A DNA stretch of 64,000 nucleotides, taken from Mycogone perniciosa (lineage: Eukaryota > Ascomycota > Sordariomycetes > Hypocreales > Hypocreaceae). The DNA lies in NCBI GenBank assembly GCA_025331125.1, contig JAOALB010000096.1, positions 1 through 64,000 of the forward strand, read 5' to 3'. Shown in pieces: positions 56,947 through 64,000 of this stretch (positions within the stretch are counted from its first letter, which is position 1; every line of letters starts with the position of its first letter). A program made the position numbers and the translations under genes. The notes under the pieces were generated by a model. The model was not told where the DNA came from, ran no database searches, and saw only the letters and a list, made by a program, of their open reading frames with translations.

Positions 56947-58005
56947 ATGTTCATCCCTGGTGGGCGGCGTCAGGCCCGTCTCCTTCTCTTAGTTATCACC
57001 AGCTTCCTCTTTATTGCTTTTATTGCCCTCTACTTTAACCGTGGCCTGCTTGAAGACGCCTTTACTCTCATACGCCCGACTTGGTTCTATATCACTGGCC
57101 TATCGCGGTATAATTTCCGCCCAACACCACATGAACAGGCTTGCCTCGATGGTACCGTGACGCGTATTAATGCCCCTGGCATACCAAATACTATTCCAAA
57201 AGTCGTTCACTTCATCCTAGGGATCGATAAGCCTGACCCTATTACGATAATGTTTTGGCTAGCTGTACGGGCTGCCTCTGCTAATCTAGGACCGGATACT
57301 GAAATCCGGTTCCACTACGTCCACTTAAATGAAGATGGCCCTTGGTGGCCATATATACGAGACCGCGTTACCCTTGTTCGTCATGAGCCGGATTTTCTCA
57401 ATGAATTTCTCGATATTGTGCCGCCGCCCCCTAAGTGGCATGCTGCCCACAAGGCAGATATCCTGAGATTACAGATCCTACGCAACGAAGGAGGCATATA
57501 TCTCGATACAGATGTTATCTTACTTCGCCCACTCGAAACCCTACTAAGCGGCCGTCGCGATGTTTATATGGGTTATGAAGGCGGCAATCGTCAAGGCCTA
57601 TGTAACGCTGTTATACTAGCCAAAGAGAGGGCCCCTTTTCTTGAACGCTGGTATGAAATGTATAAACATTTTGACCCTAATAACTGGAATTACCACTCCG
57701 TTCTTCTGCCAGCCAAGCTTGCCAAAAAACACTCAGACGATATCTGCCAGCTCTCACCTGCCGCTTTCTTCTGGCCTCTCTGGACTGAAGATCAAGTGGC
57801 TTTGATGCATACACCTCTAAATCGCAGTGAAGCTGCTGATATATCTGCTATAATTAAGCAGACTGGCGGTGCCTTATACCCCGAGCAGCTCGCCTATCAC
57901 GCAACTGGGTACAGGAAATATATGAACTCCTTAACACTGAAGAATATTACGGCCAATGACACAAGATTCAACTTGCTGGTTCGGAGATATATTACTACGG
58001 TGTAG
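56947..58005 (+). CDS. Family 32 glycosyltransferase, type II membrane protein
   Basis: Single exon, 352 aa. Basic N-terminus, then one anchor helix (about residues 12-29), so a Golgi-type lumenal enzyme. The glycosyltransferase sugar-binding region with the DxD motif is complete: NTIPKVVHFIL (81-91), HKADILRLQILRNEGGIYLDTDVILLRPL with Asp187-Thr-Asp189, and a LAYHATGYRKYM end. In yeast, GT32 members (Och1, Hoc1, Sur1) transfer mannose. The substrate here is unknown. Third codon positions are richer in A/T than in the core genes, in keeping with the AT-rich accessory region or a transferred origin. The TATA box is at 56811-56818. Confidence 0.87.
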   Translation: MFIPGGRRQARLLLLVITSFLFIAFIALYFNRGLLEDAFTLIRPTWFYITGLSRYNFRPTPHEQACLDGTVTRINAPGIPNTIPKVVHFILGIDKPDPITIMFWLAVRAASANLGPDTEIRFHYVHLNEDGPWWPYIRDRVTLVRHEPDFLNEFLDIVPPPPKWHAAHKADILRLQILRNEGGIYLDTDVILLRPLETLLSGRRDVYMGYEGGNRQGLCNAVILAKERAPFLERWYEMYKHFDPNNWNYHSVLLPAKLAKKHSDDICQLSPAAFFWPLWTEDQVALMHTPLNRSEAADISAIIKQTGGALYPEQLAYHATGYRKYMNSLTLKNITANDTRFNLLVRRYITTV

Positions 58006-58915
58006 ACTTGGGCGATTTGGGCGGCATTCTCGCCATAAACATCTACGAATAATTTATTTAGTTGGTCCTCTCAATTCCTTTTTGTTCGGTTGGCATCTAG
58101 GCCTACTGCAGTATATAGACGGCTTGCCTCCTTCCCCTGACATTGGTATAAAGCTATTCGAATTAATACATTTATACTGTATCCCACTTTCACACCAAGA
58201 CCTACATATTTCTCCTTTACTAGGAAGGCTTAGCCTTCCCTATAACCCGCCCTACTATCGCCATCACTAAAACACAGTGAGATTTAGAAATAAAGGAGTA
58301 ATAAAATTATTTACTGTACTAAGTACCCCTTCCTACTTTGCCACGGGTTAAACTTTGATAGGAAGATATCTCTTTATCCTGGAGTTCGAAAGGTTGGTAC
58401 CCTTTTATTCCCCCTGAGTGGCTCCGAAAGACGAGTTCTACATCATCTGCCTGCCGAAAACTTCTCGGATTTTGTAAAATGTGAGCTCTGAATAGCCTCC
58501 CTAGCATTTAACCACATATCGTGTTATACTGCTCTTCCCTATACCTGGGGATCTGGCAATCAACCACTCGAGGTGTCCGTAAAAGGTGTTCCTTGAATCA
58601 CTCCGAATCTGGCATCTGCTCTTCGACATCTCCTACAACATCACTAGTCGATGATGCTATGGGTGAACGCTATTTGTATCAATCAACAGATCATAGCGGA
58701 GAGGGGTGTCGAGGTGCGTCTTATGGGTGATATACAGGAAGGCTAAGAAAGTTGTGGCTTGGATTGGCGAGGAGCATGATTTCAGTCCCTTGGCTATATA
58801 AAACATTCGACGATGGGCATCTGGAGTAGCGAAGGGGGTGATTAAGGATGGAACAGGTCGTTAGTGGGTGGCTGGGGATGTGATAATACAATGTGGCCGG
58901 AAGACAATTCCTTTT

Positions 58916-59210
58916 GGAGCATTTTGTCGCATAACACGGTTACGCACTCGTAGTCAGTCTGAGCATATCATGAAAATGGGGCATTCTGGGCGCCTAAATT
59001 TCCACTCTATTACACCGTGATATGTGCGTATGTTGGCCGGCTTACTCGATCATCACTGGTTTCCTTCTCAGCCATTTTATCATATAACAGAAACGACGCG
59101 CGTTCTGTCTCACATCCCAGACATGAACAATCTCCCTTGCATAATCTCTTCCTCATTATTCCGACAATAAGACCCACGTTATTTGACACATTCGTCCAAG
59201 CGCGTCCAGA
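58916..59210. repeat. Diverged direct repeat, copy 1
   Basis: Aligns by eye with 62664-62955: GGGCATTCTGGGCGCC against GGGCATCCTGGGCACC, GAAACGACGCGCGTTCTGTCTC against GAAACGACATGCGTTCTATCTC, CTCCCTTGCATAATCTCTTC against CTCCCTTGCATAACCTCTTC. Most differences are C/T or G/A. Confidence 0.8.
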
Positions 59211-60019
59211 ATGGAAGAGATTGGAAGTGGGAGAGATGCCCGATTATAAAACAAAGCGCAATAAGCTGGCGGTTCAATTCTATAGTATAGCTCTCTACAT
59301 GGTGATAGATCGATGGAAAAAACAACAGAAATGCTATGGCAGCACCTATTCAGACAGTGGCATCTAATGACCAGGTTCTCGACTTTCTTCGTTCCTTTGG
59401 CCATTGCACCTTTTCGGCTGGATTCGCCCCTTTCTAAACACAAGCCGCAGATCGACCCGGATTATAGCAAAGACGAATTAATTGAGGTTTTCACTCATTT
59501 TGCTCGGGTAGCGATCATTCTACTTCGCGCAAAGTTTTGCCCAGAAATCCCAAATCAAAGACTTGCTTGCCTTCATGGGTGGCCGGATTAGACAGGGATA
59601 TAATCGGTATTTTAAAACCCGAACCCAACATTGACTGAGGAGTGGATTTATCCACATCCGTGCAATTCTCGCCTAATGTTGCGCCCTTTCAAATGGGTAC
59701 TCGTATTCAACCTAGTCAAGCCCACCGCTGGATATGGTCTAGACGGTCTCGACATGCGCCAATCTACGAGTACCGCTCAATGACTGTATTCTTGCGTAGC
59801 TTAAATGATAGCCGTCTTATGGCTGCTATTACCTGCAGGTATTAAATTTCATGCAAGCAAAAGGGAATAAGGAAGTTGTCGTGGGGAGAGGACTCTGGGT
59901 AGCGGTAGACCCACCACCTACTCTTAGGCATGGCAAAACGGACACTGGGAGTTAAAGAATAAGGGTTAAATATATTACTATGCTTATACTTGCTCATGGA
60001 TGATTGATTTCCACCAGCC

Positions 60020-60133
60020 GTTTAATCAAGTAAAAAGTAAAAAAAAAAGAACCATTCTCATAGGCTCGCCTATTTCTCATCTGATAAAAAGATGTTATTG
60101 TTTTTACTTTATACTTGATTTACTTAATCAAAC
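60020..60133. repeat. MITE-like inverted repeat, 114 bp
   Basis: The left arm GTTTAATCAAGTA...AAAGTAAAAA and right arm (reverse) GTTTGATTAAGTAAATCAAGTATAAAGTAAAAA match with small gaps. A target duplication is not clear, so its class is open. Confidence 0.5.
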
Positions 60134-61521
60134 ATCAGCCCTGATTGAGTTTCGAAACACAATATAGAACATTAAGCCTCGGCCTTAAAGACGCCAAGGC
60201 TGGTGATGTGGTGTTCTAGACACCCGTGGGTCTATGATATCTTGTTCTGCGGTCAGTTGCAGACCACTGCACACTGGTAGGGCAGGTCAAACTTTTTCCG
60301 CGAGGCGTCACATGGACACACGCAGAGAAGGATGCTGGAGAAGATAGGCAAGAGCTTCGGTTCGTTCACATAGGTACAGTGAATAAGCACACTTCGAGGG
60401 GATTTTTCAGCAAACGACGGAAGATTTCTCCGCATAGCTAGACTATTCATCTTGTTCAACCTTTATTCTATATTACTTGCATTCATCCTGTCCGATACAT
60501 GGCTCTCATCTGTGTGCAGCCGTAGGGGAGAAATTGCTTCTTGGCCATAGATATCGTAAGTATTCTTGGTATGAGATTGGAGTTCTCGATAGCAATAAAA
60601 CAATAGACGTTTTGCTAGAGTATAACCTAAAACTTAAGCTCTCTGCCTAGAGTAATAATTTTGTCAGCACCAACCGGCAAGCCCAACCGTTAGGTTTCGA
60701 CGCCTAAAGGGGTAGTATCAATGTCTAGAACAGTAACTATTACGATGGCTTCATCCTTTCTTTTCCTCATTTATCCAGTCTTATGTTAGCTAATAGAAAG
60801 ACTAGCCTTACTGATTTCGATCCCCTGAGTGTCTGATAGCTTCGTGGCTTTCTTATACGGTCTTAGGGGGCTTTTGTTGGCTTGGGTTTGTGTTTTCCCT
60901 TCGACAATGTTAGCCGGGCAACCGGGCTAAGCAGATAATAATAAAGGGCCAGGTTAGCATAGTAAGGCCTGAAAAGTCTGCGACCACTCCTCGACAATTT
61001 TTGCCATACTAATTTGTATGGTGAGACTTTTACCCAACTTTAACTCCTAACAGCGATAGGATAGAAAATATTTAAAATTCTATAATAGCATACATAATGT
61101 AATCTAGCTATTTAGATATACCTTTTATTTATTTTTGTGCGTTTAGGTATTTCCCAGATTTATTAATCAAATATCTGTCAGACCAAAATCCAGCAAAATG
61201 TGAGCCCACACTTTGCGTGTGGATAAGTGACCTTACATGCGATGCGACAATATCTCAAAGCATGTGTTTCGCGATTTTTGGTGAAATGTTGGGGTGTGGT
61301 CGCAGACTTTTGACACCCTACATTAAAACCTTGGTAAAGTTTGATGATGAAGGTAGGGTAGGATCCCTGTCCGCTCTCCTCAGTTCAGCCAATAAGACAC
61401 AGATTAGTAGTTAAATAGGTGACCACCAGCCAACACCGGCTGTTGTATGTTTGTTGCCTTTCTGATATCGTTGTCTGTGGGAATATGTGTCACTCGTGCT
61501 CCAACCTATCGCAGCACTTCA

Positions 61522-61932
61522 TTATCTGTGTAAACTCCCTGTAGTCAGGGAACTAGCCAGAGGATTCCCAATCAAGTAGAGCGACAATGTGGAAGTTCTC
61601 CTCCAGCATAATGTTTCGAGGTCCGATATCGCCATGTGTAAAGACCGATGCGTTAGACAGCGAAAGTAAGTCGGGGATGTTCCAGGGGTCACGGTAAGAC
61701 AGTCCGTTGAAGGCAACGTATCGGAAGTAGATACGATTCCGCAGGGTATTATTGCCCAAATCGCGAGGGAGTACCTGGAAGGGGAGCCATCGACAGCGCG
61801 GTAAAGACCAGGACCTAAATCGTCAGGACGTGGTATTCTTCGAACTCTAGCGACTATTTCCCAAATGTTTCGACAAACGTGATTCTTGGGTGTTCCGTCA
61901 AGCTCAGCCCTTGGCGCCTCGCTTGAGCACAA
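61522..61932 (-). pseudogene. Aminoglycoside phosphotransferase (APH)-type kinase pseudogene
   Basis: Reading toward lower coordinates, one frame gives GTPKNHVCRNIWEIVARVRRIPRP, a typical segment before the APH catalytic loop. A shifted frame continues with ASVFTHGDIGPRNIMLEENF then VALLDWESSG, holding the catalytic HGDxxxxN and the LDWE metal site. A TAG stands where a Trp is usual after SG, followed by FPDYREFTQIMKC. At least one frameshift and one stop disrupt it; the N-lobe is missing. Only the C-lobe fragment remains. Confidence 0.7.
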
Positions 61933-62200
61933 GCCCGGGCTGCATTTGGCTGACTATGAAACGGCACTGAAGAAGTTCAGGTACAATGACTTATTGCGAC
62001 AGAACATCTTCAAGGTTACTCTGCGGGACAGGGGTTGGTTCTCGCTCTGCCGGGACACTGCCGATGTACTCAGGGGTACTCCATGGAGGAAGCTTTACTT
62101 CGTACATCTCGTTGAAAAGTGTGGTATTACAATGGGAAAAATGTTGGAGGGGATGATCGCTGATGAGAAGTCGAAGCGGGAGCAGCAGATCCAGCAATAG
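61886..62200 (+). CDS. Unassigned 104-aa frame, possibly a gene fragment
   Basis: From ATG 61886 to the stop at 62200, on the strand opposite the APH relic and overlapping it by 47 bp. The composition (KPGLHLADYETALKKFRYND, DRGWFSLCRD, LEGMIADEKSKREQQ) looks protein-like and ends in a charged helix, but I know no family and see no splice or promoter support. It may be the tail of a lost gene. Confidence 0.2.
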   Translation: MGVPSSSALGASLEHKPGLHLADYETALKKFRYNDLLRQNIFKVTLRDRGWFSLCRDTADVLRGTPWRKLYFVHLVEKCGITMGKMLEGMIADEKSKREQQIQQ

Positions 62201-62663
62201 AAGACAGACCTGACAAAGTATCTGGATTGCAAGAAGAACACGCTCAAGCCTCGGGAAAATCACGGTGAATGTAATAATTATCACGTTTTATGTAAGGCGT
62301 GCTTGCGAACTTTGGCAACGGTGAAAGGATTTAAGGTCGGAGGCGGAGCAGAATAAGGATTATTTATGGGACACTTTACTCCGCAAGATATGACCAATAT
62401 CCCCAATGGGTAATAAGAAAACAATATTACCCACCTGTCCGTTATGGGGTAGACCGACTAAATACGAGACTGCCGTGGAGAATGAGACACACAACAATGC
62501 GCCACACAGTTGGATATTTTGAAGAGATCATCTCTTATGTTCGCCCGCTTAGACAAGAAAGTAGATAATATCATTACGACGTAAATGGTCCCTCTTGAAC
62601 TTGAAGAGATGACATGGAATTTCTTCAGATGCATACACGTATTGCAATGTTTTCATTCCCTCG

Positions 62664-62955
62664 AATATTCCGGCATGTCGCGTAAGACAGTTATGTAGTT
62701 TGAACACACCACAAAAAATAGGGCATCCTGGGCACCTTAATGTCCACTGTTACACTGTGATGTGTGTGTGTTCACCTGCTTTCTGCATCATAATTGGTTT
62801 CCCTCCCAACCCTTTTATCATAGAAAAAGAAACGACATGCGTTCTATCTCACATTTCAGACAATAACAAGCTCCCTTGCATAACCTCTTCCTCATTATTC
62901 CGATAACAAGACCGACTTTTTTATCTGACAACAGCTCTATTTTGGCGCCAGTATC
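62664..62955. repeat. Diverged direct repeat, copy 2
   Basis: Partner of 58916-59210, in the same orientation, lying in the upstream flank of the sulfotransferase-like gene, about 425 bp before its start. Confidence 0.8.
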
Positions 62956-63285
62956 CGTGGCTTACAAGTGATCCCACATCCTAGCGCTAATATCTGCCGA
63001 CACTTCCAACGTTTTTTTGGTCGCACTCTCGTTTCTCAGTGACTGTCTTTATTCTTGACATTTTTGGCGTCTGATAGTGCCTGAATACCTGCATAACTGT
63101 GGCCATTTTGGACATTCCAGCATAGGCAAAGGCTACGTATAAACGAATGAATAGCTTTGGGGGGTTACGCACAGTCCTACCAGCTCTTAGTGTGACAAAT
63201 CACTTGTGTCCCTCCCTCCTTCACCAAGCGCTAGTTGGAAGGATTCGACCCATAATTATCAGCTGCCAGCAACCTTGATAGTAGA

Positions 63286-63293
63286 TATAAATA
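63286..63293 (+). promoter_or_regulatory. TATA box of the sulfotransferase-like gene
   Basis: TATAAATA, 94 bp before the ATG at 63380. Confidence 0.5.
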
Positions 63294-63379
63294 CCTGGCC
63301 TTGCTCATTGTTCTACGGAGTACTCAATCTTGATTTATGCACTACTATCCGTGGAGCTTATTTGCTCTTGAGTATCACC

Positions 63380-64000
63380 ATGTCTCGCCTAATTGACACT
63401 CTCCCCACTCCCGAGCGAGTGCGCCCAAAGAAAGTTATTGTTCTCAGCCGTAGCCGGTACGTGGCCCCCTTTTGATCCTAGACCCCTCCAGTCTAGTGAG
63501 TCTGGTGTCTTGTCTGCCCAAACTTCTTATAGCTGACTAGAAGTGATCAGAGTCGGGACATTCTCACTATACAAGGCTCTTCAGATGCTTGGGTACACTC
63601 CCTATCATATGTATGAAGTCGTCAATGGCGGCATTACGCACATGAACATCTTCGAAGAAGCTCTGCGATGCAAGTACCTGGGTGCTGGCAAACCTTACGG
63701 CAAGGCAGAATTCGACAAGTGGCTCGCCAATTTTGATGTCTGCGCATCCTTACCCAAGGAGTAAACGAGTCTTTTGGCTAACAAAGAAGATCGAATCAAG
63801 GCCATCGTAGAGGTGCCTCAATTTTTTGTGGAAGAATTCGTCGAGTTCTACCCCGATGCCATGTTCATCCTCACTGAGCGCAACTTGGACGCCTGGGTGA
63901 GGTCATTGGACAACGCCACCAGAGAGATATTCGGTGCATGCAAAGCCTTTCCGCTGAGCGCAGTGGCGATGATAGATCCTTGGATTAATGCGTTCTGCAC
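63380..64000 (+). CDS. Sulfotransferase-like P-loop protein (PF17784 family), 3' truncated by the window
   Basis: Exons 63380-63456, 63551-63737 and 63801 to beyond 64000. Introns are 94 nt (GTACGT...ATCAG, GCTGAC branch) and 63 nt (GTCTGC...CAAG, GCTAAC branch). The second intron must be removed because an in-frame TAA (63762) would end the protein. Once spliced the chain reads KWLANFDAIVEVPQFFVEEF and then FYPDAMFILTERNLDAW, which matches the family line WLxxYDAVxDIPxFxxxxELIxxYPDAKVILTERD. The N-terminus holds KKVIVLSRSRVGTFSLYKAL, the P-loop-like start with Arg instead of the usual Pro-Arg-Thr. Members occur in many fungi, and the substrate is unknown. Codon use is AT-richer than in the core genes. 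Confidence 0.82.

Larger units (their letters stand above)
58006..61521. other. 3.5-kb gene-poor region with a diverged repeat and an inverted repeat
   Basis: Contains the first copy of the ~290-bp direct repeat (58916-59210), a small perfect palindrome AGGAAGGCTTAGCCTTCCCT at 58221-58240 and an inverted repeat at 60020-60133. A 68-codon Cys-rich frame at 60253-60459 (-) has no other support. No other gene is seen. Confidence 0.5.

Overview
The window is nuclear DNA of a filamentous ascomycete (Pezizomycotina). Short GT-AG introns of about 50-95 nt with CTAAC/CTGAC-like branch sites interrupt most genes. The gene set (MCU, diphosphomevalonate decarboxylase, heme lyase, CLN3/Btn1, Vps24, fungal caspase-like, Zn2Cys6, MFS, STAND N-terminal domain) is typical of that group. 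The wording of the decarboxylase fits Sordariomycetes, perhaps Hypocreales; this is inference from remembered family patterns, not a search.

Layout. 1-3 kb: the 3' end of a probable caspase-like gene, convergent with an unrecognised 294-aa gene, then a decayed reductase relic. 4.5-34 kb: a gene-rich, mostly conserved block holding the mitochondrial calcium uniporter (-), microbial-type PARG (+), an unrecognised gene with a very long leader (+), diphosphomevalonate decarboxylase (+), a RUS/DUF647 protein (+), cytochrome c/c1 heme lyase (-), CLN3/Btn1 (+), an intron-containing tRNA-Gly, a type II membrane glycosyltransferase (+), a Zn2Cys6 factor (-), a small Cys-rich protein (-), an MBL-fold hydrolase (-), an MFS exporter (+) and a secreted inorganic pyrophosphatase (-).

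35-64 kb: a sparse accessory region with AT-rich stretches, decayed LINE pieces, a complete hAT-like MITE with 8-bp target duplications, a ~290-bp diverged direct repeat and broken genes. Between these lie an STAND-type N-terminal protein cut next to a LINE, a four-exon 190-aa secreted protein, an F-box-like polyQ/polyE protein, Vps24, a TGA-interrupted zinc-ribbon frame, a CRESS-DNA Rep-like open frame with altered catalytic motifs, an eight-cysteine secreted protein, a GT32 glycosyltransferase, an APH-kinase pseudogene and the 5' part of a sulfotransferase-like gene.

The core genes are housekeeping functions that do not form one pathway: mitochondrial Ca2+ uptake and cytochrome maturation, sterol precursor synthesis, vacuole and ESCRT function. 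The accessory half looks like a fast-evolving compartment carrying effector-like secreted proteins and captured or mobile DNA. Exon boundaries were worked out by hand from splice motifs, frame continuity and family alignment from memory; none is checked by transcripts.
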